Source of the DNA: DAISKN01 sp964553925
GTDB taxonomy: Bacteria > Acidobacteriota > Vicinamibacteria > Marinacidobacterales > SMYC01
Length of the DNA: 64,000 bases
Assembly: GCA_964553925.1 (NCBI GenBank)
Contig: CAZKNR010000202.1
Coordinates: 1-64,000, forward strand
Reading direction: 5' to 3'
In this document: positions 35,094-46,085 of the stretch, one piece after another
Layout of the letters: each line of letters opens with the position of its first letter
Position numbering within the stretch: position 1 is the stretch's first letter
Program-made: the position numbers and the translations under genes
Notes under the pieces: generated by a model
Databases searched by the model: none
The model's input: the letters and a program-made list of their open reading frames with translations, nothing else
What the model was told of the DNA's origin: nothing

Positions 35094-36701
35094 TCAGCGA
35101 ATCCGGTACAGGCGATCCGGCGGTTCTTCTCCTATCAGGATCAAGATCCCTTCTCGCTCCGCCTCGGCGAGCTCGCGGCGGCGCCTTCGGCCGAGTCTTC
35201 CCTCGTGGGCCATGACGAAGCGGACTCCCTGACCCGAGAGCCGCGTGAGCGCTTCCCGCATCGGGAGCGTTCTCAATAGCTCGTACGTCTCCCGGTACGT
35301 CTCAGGAACGAACCCGCTGTAGCCGTTCACGATCGAGCGCCGGTGGATTGCCGATCGATACACGTAGACCGCGTTGTCCTGAAACCTCTCTGGCGGCGGC
35401 AGCGGAAGCTCCAGAAGGGCGCCGTCACCCACGAGTCCCTCGACGTTGCGGTAAATCGGAGGAAGACCCGGCGCCTCCATGCGGAGGGGCAAGGGAACGC
35501 TCGCGCACTCCGCCGCCGCGAGAGCGACGAGAGCGAAACGGAGGGCGCGTCCTCGAATGCGGCAAAGCCCTTGTGCCGCGAGCATCGAGACCCCCAGCAG
35601 AAACAAGATGCCGGCGCGCGACGGGACCCGGAGCGCGCGGTAGGGAGGAAAAACCTCGAAGAGGATCGAGAACATCCCGAGAGACGGCCCGAGCGAAAGG
35701 GCGATCCCGACGAGGGCGATCGCGATCCAGACCCACGCCCGCCGGCGCTCCTTCGAGGGCGCCCCCAGGGCTCCGGCGGCGAGCCCGATCGCGACGAAAC
35801 CCGGAAAGAGGGGTTCGCTCGATTTCGGAAGAAATCCGTGAAGCCGCGAGAAGCTCGAAACGTAGCTGGCGCCGGTAGCTTCGAACTCCGAAGCGGTCTC
35901 GAGCGATCGTTCCATCCCGGAGCTCATCTTGTTCCAGTAAGGAAGAGCGAGGGGGACGGTTACGAGAATGCCCGCCGACGCGGCGAGGCCGAGTCGCGCG
36001 ACCGTTCCAAGTCTTCGGCCGGCCTGGACCAGAGGAAGCTCGAAGAGCACGACGACCGGGACGACGGTCGCGCCGTAGATGCTGTAGTAGATGCTCGAGC
36101 CGAAGGTCAGCGGAATCGAGGAGGCGAGTCCGGCGACGGGACCGAGCCCGGGACGGCCCTCGAGAATCCTGCGCGCGAAATAGAGCGATAGGGGGATGCC
36201 GAACGCGAGCTGGAGCTGGAGGTGCGGAATGTGGGCGAATCGGTAGGGGGCGAAGGCGAAGAGAATTCCACCGAGCGCCGCGGCGAGGCGGCTTCCGCTG
36301 AGATCGTAGGCGAGAAGAAACGCGGCGTAACCGCTCGAGACGAAGGCCGCGACGAGGACAACGTTGAAGAGCAAGACCGGGGAGCTCGAAAAGAGGGCCG
36401 CGGGCGAGGCGAGGAGCGCGCCCGTGAGGAGGTTCTCGGAGAGAGCGAGAGCGCCCTTCTCGGGATAGAAGATGTTGGCATCGAAGAGGTGCAGCGGATC
36501 GCGGGGGAGCTGATACAGACACCAGGAGACGATCCAGCTATTGAGGAGGGCATCGGGGCTGTCGAGGCGGTTGGCGCTCGCGGGGCGGAGGACTAGAGGA
36601 TAGGTGAGAGCGAGAGTCAATACGAAGTACGAGACGAGGGCGAGAAGCTTGTCCTTCGCGGTGAGGCGATGGTTCACGGCAGCGGGATTATAGTCGAGCA
36701 T
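35094..36701 (-). CDS. polytopic membrane protein, GT-C glycosyltransferase-like
   Basis: The 535-residue protein has about eleven hydrophobic segments. A first periplasmic loop with DSPDALLNSW and a DANIFYPEKGAL motif resembles GT-C fold enzymes or related YfhO-like proteins that use polyprenyl-phosphate sugars. The C-terminus (about 430-535) is soluble and ends in a basic segment. Function is inferred from architecture only; there is no cell-envelope cluster around it. Confidence 0.6.
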   Translation of the reverse strand: MLDYNPAAVNHRLTAKDKLLALVSYFVLTLALTYPLVLRPASANRLDSPDALLNSWIVSWCLYQLPRDPLHLFDANIFYPEKGALALSENLLTGALLASPAALFSSSPVLLFNVVLVAAFVSSGYAAFLLAYDLSGSRLAAALGGILFAFAPYRFAHIPHLQLQLAFGIPLSLYFARRILEGRPGLGPVAGLASSIPLTFGSSIYYSIYGATVVPVVVLFELPLVQAGRRLGTVARLGLAASAGILVTVPLALPYWNKMSSGMERSLETASEFEATGASYVSSFSRLHGFLPKSSEPLFPGFVAIGLAAGALGAPSKERRRAWVWIAIALVGIALSLGPSLGMFSILFEVFPPYRALRVPSRAGILFLLGVSMLAAQGLCRIRGRALRFALVALAAAECASVPLPLRMEAPGLPPIYRNVEGLVGDGALLELPLPPPERFQDNAVYVYRSAIHRRSIVNGYSGFVPETYRETYELLRTLPMREALTRLSGQGVRFVMAHEGRLGRRRRRELAEAEREGILILIGEEPPDRLYRIR

Positions 36702-36745
36702 TGGCGCCCCAAATTTGCTATGGTCTTTGGATTGAAAGGCATGGA

Positions 36746-37627
36746 GTGACCCTTCGGAGAGTCGTCGTCGCGATGATTGCGGTATCGGCGTCGGTCCCCG
36801 TCCTCTCTCAGACCGCCCGGGGAGGGAAGGCGCAGTGGATCCGGTTCGAAACCATCGACCAATCGGCTCTCCCCATCGTGCGGGCGAAGCTGAACGGCTC
36901 GGGGGGACACCGCCTGGTGATCGACCCGAGCTTCAAAGACTTCGTCCTCGACACGCTGGTGGTGGATGGAAGCGGGTTGAAGCTCGCGAGCCAGGGACAG
37001 GCTGAAATCGACTACTACGGCCGGAAGGAAAAGGTGCCCGTGGTGGTTCTCGACGAGCTCGAAGTGGCCGAGGTCGCGTTTTCGAACGTGAGGACCCTCT
37101 TGATCGAGGGCGAGGACGGGACGGGCAGTGGCGGACTCCGCAGCTACGGCCGCATCGGCCGGGATCTGCTCGAGCCGCTCCGGCTCACGGTCCACTACCC
37201 GCGCCGGCTCCTTTATCTCGAAAGCTCGCCCGCCGAAGTGCCGGAGGGTGGCGCCACGTTCGAGTCATCGGGCCGGTTTCTCACGGTACCCGTCTTTCTC
37301 TCCCGCGCCGGCGCTGAGACCGGAGCGGAAGAAGAAGTCCGTTTCATTCTCGACGCCGGAACCTCGGGCACGCTCCTCGACAAGAAGTGGGCGGCGGAAA
37401 AAGGTTTCGCCGGAAAGGGCGCGAACGGAGCCGAGATTGCCTCGCTTCGCGCCGGAGCGTTCGAGGCGAAGAATCTACAGGTGGTGCTCGGAGCGATGAA
37501 AGATCTTCCTTACGGCGGAAGCGCCGTCGGGGTCATCGGCGCCGACGTGCTCCTGGGCCTTTCCGTCACGTACGATTTCCCCCGAGACCTGATCTGGCTC
37601 GTCCCCGCGAAAAAGGAAGCGTCTTGA
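36746..37627 (+). CDS. exported retropepsin-like aspartyl protease-fold protein
   Basis: The GTG at 36746 (AAAGG six bases upstream) gives an N-terminus with two Arg and a hydrophobic core, a good signal peptide cut near LSQTA. Two half-repeats follow. The second has FILDAGTSGTLLD, close to the DTGTS active-site loop of aspartyl proteases, and VIGADVLLGL near the end fits the family. The first half shows VIDPSF where a D(T/S)G would be expected, so activity is doubtful. An in-frame ATG at 36773 would remove part of the signal peptide. Confidence 0.6.
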   Translation: MTLRRVVVAMIAVSASVPVLSQTARGGKAQWIRFETIDQSALPIVRAKLNGSGGHRLVIDPSFKDFVLDTLVVDGSGLKLASQGQAEIDYYGRKEKVPVVVLDELEVAEVAFSNVRTLLIEGEDGTGSGGLRSYGRIGRDLLEPLRLTVHYPRRLLYLESSPAEVPEGGATFESSGRFLTVPVFLSRAGAETGAEEEVRFILDAGTSGTLLDKKWAAEKGFAGKGANGAEIASLRAGAFEAKNLQVVLGAMKDLPYGGSAVGVIGADVLLGLSVTYDFPRDLIWLVPAKKEAS

Positions 37628-37667
37628 TTCAGAGCTACGACAAGTATCTCCGGCAGAGGTGCTCTTC

Positions 37668-39479
<1,812 letters not shown>

Positions 39480-39495
39480 CTCGAGCGCCGGTGGT

Positions 39496-39524
39496 TTGAC
39501 GCCCCCGGGGGGGTGTGCTACCGT
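39496..39524 (+). promoter_or_regulatory. promoter candidate for the phoH-era cluster
   Basis: TTGACG at 39496-39501 and TACCGT at 39519-39524 are 17 bases apart, the same form as the pair before the FadL-like gene. The following leader of about 170 bases contains CGGGT-AAAT-ACCCG (39574-39587) and other G/C hairpins before the phoH ATG. Confidence 0.45.
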
Positions 39525-39698
39525 CGATTGGAATCATGAACCTTGGGGGTCGTTTTTCTCGGGTAAATACCCGACCCGCGGGTTTCCCGCCCACGTCCTC
39601 AGCATCGCACAATTGAATATCTGGCGAGGCGCGATGCGTTCGCAGGATTTTCTTTCTTTCGAGGGCGGGTTGTCTCTGGAGGTTAAGACTCTCTTTAC

Positions 39699-40682
39699 AT
39701 GAAGAAGATCTCGGTTCCCGAAGAGGGTGCGCGGGCTCTCTTCGGAATCCACGACGAGAACCTGAAGTCCATAGAGAAGGCTCTCGGAGTTCAGATCGTG
39801 AGCCGCGGCGACGAGCTCCTCGTCGAGGGGGATCCGGTACAGGTCGAGAAGGTGGAGAACATCTTCCACCAGTTCTCGGAGCTGGTCGAGGGCGGATACC
39901 AGATAAGTGCCGGTGACCTCCGGGTCGCGCTCCGCCTCCTGCGGCAGGACCCGAACGTTTCTCTCAAGGACTTCTTCGTCCACGCCGTCCTCCAGCCGTC
40001 GCGGAGCAAGCGGGTGATGCCCCGGAGCCTCCACCAGCTCTCCTATATCAAGGCCATCGAGGCGAGCGACATCGTGCTCGGCATCGGCCCCGCGGGGACG
40101 GGCAAGACCTACCTCGCCGTGGCGATGGCCGTCGCGGCGTTCCACCAGAAGAAAGTCAACCGGATCATCCTCGCGAGGCCCGCGGTTGAGGCGGGCGAGA
40201 AGCTGGGGTTCCTCCCGGGAGACATCCAGGAGAAGATCAACCCCTACCTCCGGCCGCTCTACGACGCCCTCTACGACATGATGGAGCCGGAAAAAGTGGT
40301 GCAACTCATCCTTCGCGGGTCGATCGAGATCGCGCCTATCGCTTTCATGCGGGGCCGCACCCTGAACGACAGCTTCGTCATCATGGACGAGGCGCAGAAC
40401 ACCACTTCCGAGCAGATGAAGATGTTCTTGACCCGCATCGGCTTCGGGTCGAAAGCCGTCGTCACCGGCGACATCACCCAGATCGATCTTCCTCCGGGAA
40501 AGATGAGCGGTCTGGTGGAAGCCATCGATTTGATTTCCGGCATCAACGGGATCGACTTCGTGTACTTCGACGAGACCGACGTGGTGCGCCATCCGCTGGT
40601 GCAGTCGATCATCCGCGCGTACGACCGCTCGAGAGAGCGGAAGGCGACCGGGACCGTGGTCACGACCGAGGCGAGCACTTAA
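39699..40682 (+). CDS. PhoH-like ATPase (YbeZ)
   Basis: The 327-residue protein has a KH-like N-terminal part (about 1-95) and a P-loop ATPase with GPAGTGKTYLA near 128 and DEAQN near 228. In many bacteria it is encoded next to ybeY and is thought to act with it in rRNA processing. It starts the cluster phoH-HD protein-ybeY-CNNM-era. Confidence 0.93.
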   Translation: MKKISVPEEGARALFGIHDENLKSIEKALGVQIVSRGDELLVEGDPVQVEKVENIFHQFSELVEGGYQISAGDLRVALRLLRQDPNVSLKDFFVHAVLQPSRSKRVMPRSLHQLSYIKAIEASDIVLGIGPAGTGKTYLAVAMAVAAFHQKKVNRIILARPAVEAGEKLGFLPGDIQEKINPYLRPLYDALYDMMEPEKVVQLILRGSIEIAPIAFMRGRTLNDSFVIMDEAQNTTSEQMKMFLTRIGFGSKAVVTGDITQIDLPPGKMSGLVEAIDLISGINGIDFVYFDETDVVRHPLVQSIIRAYDRSRERKATGTVVTTEAST

Positions 40683-40685
40683 GGG

Positions 40686-42416
40686 ATGACGTTCGACGGA
40701 GAGCCGAAGAAGGAAAAGCAGAAATCGAGCCGGCGGAAGCGCAGAGGGGTCCGCCTTCGGGACCTCTTCGATCTTCTGTACTCCTCGCCCTGGCCCTGGG
40801 CAGTGCTTTTCGCCGTCGCCCTCACCGTCCTCCTCACACCATTTCTGAGCTTTCGGGCGCAGCAGTATGAGCTCGGGCAAATTGCTCCGACGACGATCTA
40901 TGCTCCGTACGACTTCAGCTACGAGGACGAGGCGGCAACGGCCCGGAAACTTCAGGTCCGGCGAGGCAAGACCATCGTGCGCGCCGGCGACGAGATCACG
41001 GCGAGCGCCCTTCGGCAGCTCGACATCCTGTCGCAGGAGAACCGAGGGTGGGGCTTTGCCGGGGCCCTGGGCGCGCTCCTCCTCGCGGGTGTCCTTCTGA
41101 CCATCCAATGGCATCTGCTGAAGCCCGCTCGCGCGAGCGAAGCCTGGAGGCGGCAGAGCTTCGCGATGACGGGCATCGTCATCGTGGGACACCTCGCACT
41201 CGCGCGTTCCCTGTTCTTCGTGGCGCGTCTCTTCTCGGAGCAGCTGGTGCAGGCGCCGTTCAACAACACCGGCTCCTACTCCTATGCTGTCCCCTTCGCC
41301 AGCGTCGCCGTGATGCTTCTCCTCCTGGAGAACCCGCCGACGGCGCTTCTCGCCTCGACGCTCTTCAGCATCGCCATCGGAATCATGACCGGGAACCTGC
41401 AGCTCGCGGTCTTCGCGCTCTTGTCGAGCCTCGCGGCGGTCCTCGGGCTCTTCCAGTACAAGCGACGGACGGCCCTGGTCAAGGTCGGGCTCCTGGTTTC
41501 AGCGGTGAACGTCGCCGCGGTCCTCGCCATCGACCTTTTGAGCGGCCGCCACTTTCCCCCGAGCAACTTCGGGTTCGACCTTCTGTGCGCGTTCGCCGGA
41601 GGCGCCACGGTGGCGATCGTGGTGTCGGCGCTCCTTCCCGTTTTCGAGACCGTCTTCCACCGCACCACCGACATTCGGCTCCTGGAGCTTGCGAACGGGA
41701 ACGTGTCCATCTTGAAAAGACTCGCGCTCGAGGCGCCGGGCACCTACCACCACAGCGTCGTCGTGGGCTCGCTCGCGGAGGCCGCGGCCCAGGCGGTCGG
41801 CGCGAACCCCGTGTTCTGCCGCACTGCCGCGATGTACCACGACATAGGCAAGCTCACCAAGATCAACTACTTCGTCGAGAACCAGACCGGCGGAAACCGC
41901 CACGACCAGCTCTCTCCGCGCATGAGCGCTCTCGTCATCGCGAGCCACGTGAAGGAAGGGATCGAGCTCGCGAAAGAAATGAACCTCCCGCAGGAGTTGA
42001 TCGACGTCATCCCCCAGCACCACGGGACGAAGCTCATCACGTACTTCTACGAGAAGGCGAAGATGAACCACGATCCGGAGCTCGGGGAGGTGAGCGAGGA
42101 CGAATACCGCTATCCCGGTCCGAAACCCCAGACGAAGGAAGCGGGTATCATCATGATCGCCGACGCGGTGGAAGCCGCCTCGCGAACGCTCGACGATCCA
42201 AGCCCGGCGCGCCTGAAGGGGTTGATCCGGCAAATCATCGACTATATCTTTCTCGACGGTCAGCTGAACGAGTGCGACCTCACGCTCCGCGATCTCGAGA
42301 AGATCGCCCAGAGCTTCCAGCGGGTGCTCATGGGGATTCACCATCAGCGGGTGAGCTATCCCGGCTTCGACTTCGAGAAACAGGTGGAGCCGCTGGTCGT
42401 ACAGGATAGCCGATGA
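40686..42416 (+). CDS. PgpH-like membrane HD-domain phosphodiesterase, compact form
   Basis: After one membrane helix (about 35-57) comes an outside segment of only about 65 residues (APTTIYAPYDFSYEDEAATARK, then VRRGKTIVRAGDEIT). Seven or so membrane helices (120-320) and an HD domain follow (TYHHSVVVGSL, MYHDIGKL, QHHGT). PgpH proteins hydrolyse c-di-AMP. At 576 residues it is well short of the roughly 700 typical because most of the extracellular 7TMR-HDED region is absent. It lies three bases after phoH and overlaps ybeY by four. Confidence 0.85.
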   Translation: MTFDGEPKKEKQKSSRRKRRGVRLRDLFDLLYSSPWPWAVLFAVALTVLLTPFLSFRAQQYELGQIAPTTIYAPYDFSYEDEAATARKLQVRRGKTIVRAGDEITASALRQLDILSQENRGWGFAGALGALLLAGVLLTIQWHLLKPARASEAWRRQSFAMTGIVIVGHLALARSLFFVARLFSEQLVQAPFNNTGSYSYAVPFASVAVMLLLLENPPTALLASTLFSIAIGIMTGNLQLAVFALLSSLAAVLGLFQYKRRTALVKVGLLVSAVNVAAVLAIDLLSGRHFPPSNFGFDLLCAFAGGATVAIVVSALLPVFETVFHRTTDIRLLELANGNVSILKRLALEAPGTYHHSVVVGSLAEAAAQAVGANPVFCRTAAMYHDIGKLTKINYFVENQTGGNRHDQLSPRMSALVIASHVKEGIELAKEMNLPQELIDVIPQHHGTKLITYFYEKAKMNHDPELGEVSEDEYRYPGPKPQTKEAGIIMIADAVEAASRTLDDPSPARLKGLIRQIIDYIFLDGQLNECDLTLRDLEKIAQSFQRVLMGIHHQRVSYPGFDFEKQVEPLVVQDSR

Positions 42417-42913
42417 CTTCTGAACCTCCGGTAGGGGCTGAACGGCCCCGTCTTTCGGTCCGGAACCTGCAGCGCCGGATTCCGATCGACTCCGGCCGGC
42501 TCCGGGCGTTTCTAAGGGTCGTCGCTCCCGCCGCCGGCGCTCCCTCGGGCTCGGCCACGGTCGCGCTCGTGACCGACGGTCGCATGCGGACGCTGAACCG
42601 GGATTTCCGCGGGCTCGACAAGCCGACGGACGTGCTCTCGTTCCGATCGAATCGGAAGGGCGTCGCCAAGGGGTACCTCGGGGACATCGTCATCTCGGTG
42701 GAGATGGCCGAGCGCCAGGCGCGCCGCCTCCGGTCGACGCTCCCGCGAGAGCTCGAGATCCTCGCCCTCCACGGGTTTCTTCATCTCCTGGGCTACGACC
42801 ACGAGACCGACGACGGCGAGATGCGCCGCATCGAGTATCGACTGCGGCGTAAGCTCCGCGTCACTCGCAGAGGGCGCTCAGGGCGCTCAACGCACACAGG
42901 GCGCGTGCGATGA
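42413..42913 (+). CDS. ybeY: endoribonuclease YbeY, rRNA maturation factor
   Basis: The zinc-binding signature LHGFLHLLGYDHETD (three His, near 121-133) identifies YbeY, which is required for 16S rRNA 3' maturation and ribosome quality control. The C-terminus (about 150-166) is a basic extension encoded by short repeats of AGGGCGCTC at about 42870-42890. ATG overlaps the HD gene stop; the stop overlaps the next ATG. Confidence 0.93.
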   Translation: MTSEPPVGAERPRLSVRNLQRRIPIDSGRLRAFLRVVAPAAGAPSGSATVALVTDGRMRTLNRDFRGLDKPTDVLSFRSNRKGVAKGYLGDIVISVEMAERQARRLRSTLPRELEILALHGFLHLLGYDHETDDGEMRRIEYRLRRKLRVTRRGRSGRSTHTGRVR

Positions 42914-44157
42914 TCTCGATACAGCTCGCGGGAATCGCCATCCTGCTCCTCCTCGGTCTCGCGCTCTTCCTCTCGCTCATCGACGTCGCCTTCGACTACT
43001 TCAGCAAGATTTCCATGCGAGCCTACGAGGAGGGCGGATGGAAAACGGGTTATCTCACCCGGGCGCTCGAGGATCCGATGGAGCTCCTCTTGCCCCTTCG
43101 CATCGGCCTTCAGGGATCGTTCATCGCCATCACCGTTCTGGTGACGAGTCTGTATCTGGCGATGGAGGTCACCCAGCCGCTCCCGAGAGCCTTCGTCACC
43201 ATGGTGTTCTGCTTTCTGCTCTTCCGTGAGGTCATTCCGAATATCGTCGCCCGGAAAAACCCGGAGAAAGTTCTCGTTTTGCTTCTTCCCGCATTCCGGA
43301 TCTACGCCCGGATCGTGAACCCCATAAGCCGCCCGCTGGCGCGTCTGGTCTCGTACTTCGTCTCGAACGGGGACAAGCCGGACGAGAAGGCGACCGAAGA
43401 GGAGGTCCAGGCGTTTCTCGATGCCGGCAAAGCGGAAGGAATTCTGGAGGGCGACGAGGGTCGCATGGTGAAGTCCATCCTCTATCTCGGCGACAAGGTC
43501 GTTCGGGAGGTGATGACTCCGCGCACCGAGATCGTGGCCATCCCCGAGAGCGCGACCGTGGGAGAGCTCCGGGCGCTCTTCGCCGAGCAGAAGTACTCGC
43601 GGGTCCCCGTCTATCGCGAAGACTTGGACCATGTGGTGGGCCTGGTCTATGTCATCGACCTCATCGCCGCTCACGACGCCCCGCCCGATGCCTCCTTTCG
43701 GCCGATGATACGCGAGGGGAGCTTCGTCCCCGAAAGCAAGAAGCTCGGCGATCTCCTGCGCGAGCTTCAGCGCGCGCGGGAGACGCTGTCGATGGTGGTA
43801 GACGAGTACGGCGGCGTCTGCGGTCTCGTCACCGTCGAGGACATCCTGGAGGAGATCGTGGGTGAGATCCACGACGAGTTCGACGAGGTGGATCCGGAGA
43901 TCGTCCAGGAGAGAGAGGGAGTCTTCCTGGCGAGCGGCCGGGCGGACATCGACGACCTGAAGGAGCTCCTCCACCTCGACGTGAACGGGTCGGGATTCGA
44001 GACGGTTTCCGGTTACGTCCTCGATGCCGCGGGGAGGATTCCGCGGTCGGGAGACGTCATCGATCACGAAGGCGTTCGAATCGAAGTGGTGGACGCGGAC
44101 GGCCAGCGCATCAACAAGGTGCGTTTCCGGCTTCCCTCTTCCGGAACCACGGCGTAG
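42910..44157 (+). CDS. CNNM/CorC-type transporter-associated protein with two CBS domains
   Basis: A CNNM membrane domain with three or four helices (about 1-150), a CBS pair (about 195-315; VMTPRTEIVAIPE and DEYGGVCGLVTVEDILEEIVGEI) and a CorC/HlyC domain (about 330-410) are in the usual order. Such proteins are linked to Mg2+/Co2+ efflux. The family is often found beside ybeY in this cluster. ATG overlaps ybeY by four bases. Confidence 0.9.
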   Translation: MISIQLAGIAILLLLGLALFLSLIDVAFDYFSKISMRAYEEGGWKTGYLTRALEDPMELLLPLRIGLQGSFIAITVLVTSLYLAMEVTQPLPRAFVTMVFCFLLFREVIPNIVARKNPEKVLVLLLPAFRIYARIVNPISRPLARLVSYFVSNGDKPDEKATEEEVQAFLDAGKAEGILEGDEGRMVKSILYLGDKVVREVMTPRTEIVAIPESATVGELRALFAEQKYSRVPVYREDLDHVVGLVYVIDLIAAHDAPPDASFRPMIREGSFVPESKKLGDLLRELQRARETLSMVVDEYGGVCGLVTVEDILEEIVGEIHDEFDEVDPEIVQEREGVFLASGRADIDDLKELLHLDVNGSGFETVSGYVLDAAGRIPRSGDVIDHEGVRIEVVDADGQRINKVRFRLPSSGTTA

Positions 44158-44163
44158 ACCTCC

Positions 44164-45039
44164 TTGCGCGCCGGTTTCGTCACCATCGTCGGACGCCCGA
44201 ACGTGGGCAAGTCCACCCTCCTCAACCGGCTCGTGGGGCAAAAGGTCGCCATCGTGACCGAGAAGCCGCAGACCACGAGAAACCGCATCCTGGCCATCGC
44301 CCATACCGCCTCGGCGCAGATCGTGTTCTTCGACACCCCTGGGATCCACAAGCCGAAGCACGAAATGAACCGCCGCATGGTGGGTCTCGCGCTCCGGAGC
44401 CTGAAGAGCGTGGACCTGGCGCTTCTCATCGCCGACGTGACCGAGTCCTTCGGCGGCGGTGACGAGTTCGTGCTCGAGCGGGTGCGCCAGGCGAAAGTGC
44501 CGGTGGTCCTGGCGCTCAACAAGGTCGATCGGATCCGAAAGCCGGAGATCCTGACGATCATCGACGATTATCGACGTCGTCACGAGTTCACGGACATCGT
44601 CCCCATCTCGGCCCTTACGGGAGAAAACGTCGATGCGCTCGCTCTCGTGCTGGAACGTCAGCTTCCCGAGGGCGAGCCTCTCTATCCACCCGAGACCCTG
44701 ACCGATCTCCCCGAGCGGTTCTTCGTCTCGGAGCTCGTACGGGAGAAGATTCTGGCCGCGACCCGCGAGGAGATCCCCTACTCGACCGCGGTCGTCATCG
44801 ACTCCTGGGAGGAGGGCGAGAAGCTCACCCGCATCGAGGCCTCGATCCTGGTCGAGCGGGAGTCCCAGAAGGGAATCGTCGTGGGGAAGGGCGGAAGCAT
44901 GCTGAAGGGAATCGGGACCGCGGCGCGCCAGGACATCGAGGCCTTTCTCGGCGCCAAGGTATTTTTAGGTCTCCACGTGAAAGTGCGCTCCGAATGGAGA
45001 GAGAACCAGCGGCTTCTGTCCGAGCTCGGCATCGAGTGA
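44164..45039 (+). CDS. era: GTPase Era
   Basis: The TTG start gives MRAGFVTIVGRPNVGKSTLLNRLVG, with the P-loop at about residues 10-17, the switch region TTRNRI, DTPG, and NKVD. The C-terminal KH domain (EGEKLTRIEASILVERESQKGIVVGKGGSMLKGIG) binds the 16S rRNA 3' end. 291 residues is normal. In many genomes recO follows era; here about 1 kb of other DNA separates them. Confidence 0.96.
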   Translation: MRAGFVTIVGRPNVGKSTLLNRLVGQKVAIVTEKPQTTRNRILAIAHTASAQIVFFDTPGIHKPKHEMNRRMVGLALRSLKSVDLALLIADVTESFGGGDEFVLERVRQAKVPVVLALNKVDRIRKPEILTIIDDYRRRHEFTDIVPISALTGENVDALALVLERQLPEGEPLYPPETLTDLPERFFVSELVREKILAATREEIPYSTAVVIDSWEEGEKLTRIEASILVERESQKGIVVGKGGSMLKGIGTAARQDIEAFLGAKVFLGLHVKVRSEWRENQRLLSELGIE

Positions 45040-45246
45040 CACGACGGAAATCGTCCCCAGGAGCGCGTAGAATCCGCCGAGCCCCAGACGAGCAGGATCG
45101 TCTCGCGGGAAGGCAGGTGCGCGGCCACCATGCTTTGGAGTGCGGAGGATCCCGACCCCGACCATTCCGCCAACGGTCACCGCGACTCCGACTCCGAGCA
45201 GCCGCAGCAGGCGGCCCGGTGCTGGTGTCGATGTTTCGGTTTTCAA
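45040..45246 (-). pseudogene. N-terminal fragment of an APC amino acid permease
   Basis: On the minus strand the fragment reads LLRLLGVGVAVTVGGMVGVG then ILRTP, changes frame to MVAAHLPSRETILLVWG, and returns to LGGFYALLGTISVV, where it stops at the era stop codon. The order matches residues about 8-60 of the intact permease at 5352-6647. Two frameshifts and loss of the remaining 85 % show it is dead. Confidence 0.8.
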
Positions 45247-45393
45247 ATCGGGTGAGAACCTAGCACGGGCTGTGGGCCCGAGGAAGCGATTTCCCGGACG
45301 ATGGACCTGAGGAGTCCGTGGCTGGTTCCTCGGAACCCTTCATGCAATCCATGGAGAAGTCCTCGTCGACGCGGCGGAGGTTCTCGCGTAGTA

Positions 45394-45441
45394 GGATGTT
45401 ATGGTATTCCTAAAGTATACTACTAAGAGGAGGTATAAACA
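45394..45441 (+). promoter_or_regulatory. promoter/operator of the mazEF-type operon
   Basis: A -10-like TATACT (45417-45422) lies inside the palindrome AGTATACT (45415-45422), and TAGTAG/CTACTA arms surround it (about 45390-45426). The A/T-rich segment ends with AGGAGG before the antitoxin ATG. This is the usual plan for an operon repressed by its own antitoxin. Confidence 0.5.
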
Positions 45442-45696
45442 ATGAATACCCAGAAGGTCGCGTTGACGATACCCAAGGACTTGCTGGCGGTGGTTGACGC
45501 CATCACCCGGGAGCGCGGTATTTCGCGGAGCAAGTTCATCTCCACTTTGATTCGGGAGAGGATTCGCAAAGAGAAGAACACTCATCTGAAAGAGTCGTAC
45601 GATCGCGTGTTCTCGGACGAACAGATTCGGAAAGAGCAACTCGAGACTGCTCGGTGGTTCGAGGCGGGCGGGAGCGGTGAGGGACAAGATTGGTGA
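45442..45696 (+). CDS. ribbon-helix-helix antitoxin (MazE-like)
   Basis: The 84-residue protein begins QKVALTIPKDLLAVVDAITRERGISRSKFISTLIRE, a ribbon-helix-helix DNA-binding domain, with an acidic C-terminal tail for toxin binding. AGGAGG lies eight bases before the ATG. The stop codon overlaps the GTG of the toxin gene, so the two are coupled. Base composition is lower in GC than in the flanking era and recO genes. Confidence 0.88.
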   Translation: MNTQKVALTIPKDLLAVVDAITRERGISRSKFISTLIRERIRKEKNTHLKESYDRVFSDEQIRKEQLETARWFEAGGSGEGQDW

Positions 45697-46037
45697 TCCG
45701 CAAGGGCTCAGTGTACTGGGTCGATTTTTCTCCGGGCAAGGGGTCCGAGCCGAGGGGAAGACGGCCGGGACTCGTCGTTCAGTGTGACCCTCTGAACGAC
45801 AGCCGACTCAACACCGTCATCGTCGTCGCGATTACGTCCTCACTGAGACTGGGCGAGTTGTCGGGAAACGTCGTCCTGGGAAAAGGGGAGGCCAATCTTC
45901 CGAAGAAATGCGTGGTCAACGTCACTCAGATCAAGACCGTCGACAAGCTGGGCCTCAGTGAGAAGATCGGTACCCTTTCGAAGCCGCGGATGGAGGAGGT
46001 TCAAGCAGGCATCAAGCTCGTCATGGATTTGACCTAA
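45693..46037 (+). CDS. MazF/PemK-type mRNA interferase toxin
   Basis: The protein has the PemK/MazF barrel signatures: RKGSVYWVDFSPGKGSEPRGRRPGLVVQ at the start, AITSS near 49, and NVTQIKTVDK near 77. Members cut mRNA at short sequences and halt growth. The GTG at 45693 overlaps the antitoxin stop; a TTG one codon upstream is also possible. About 114 residues is the normal length. Confidence 0.92.
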   Translation: MIRKGSVYWVDFSPGKGSEPRGRRPGLVVQCDPLNDSRLNTVIVVAITSSLRLGELSGNVVLGKGEANLPKKCVVNVTQIKTVDKLGLSEKIGTLSKPRMEEVQAGIKLVMDLT

Positions 46038-46085
46038 CTGGGAGCCGCATTCTTGGCGCGATTCCAGTAAGCTGCGACTCGATCC

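Noticed and set aside
42793..44583. 596-codon minus-strand ORF opposite the CNNM and era genes
   Set aside because: Antisense to two clear family members; His/Asp/Arg-rich shadow product.
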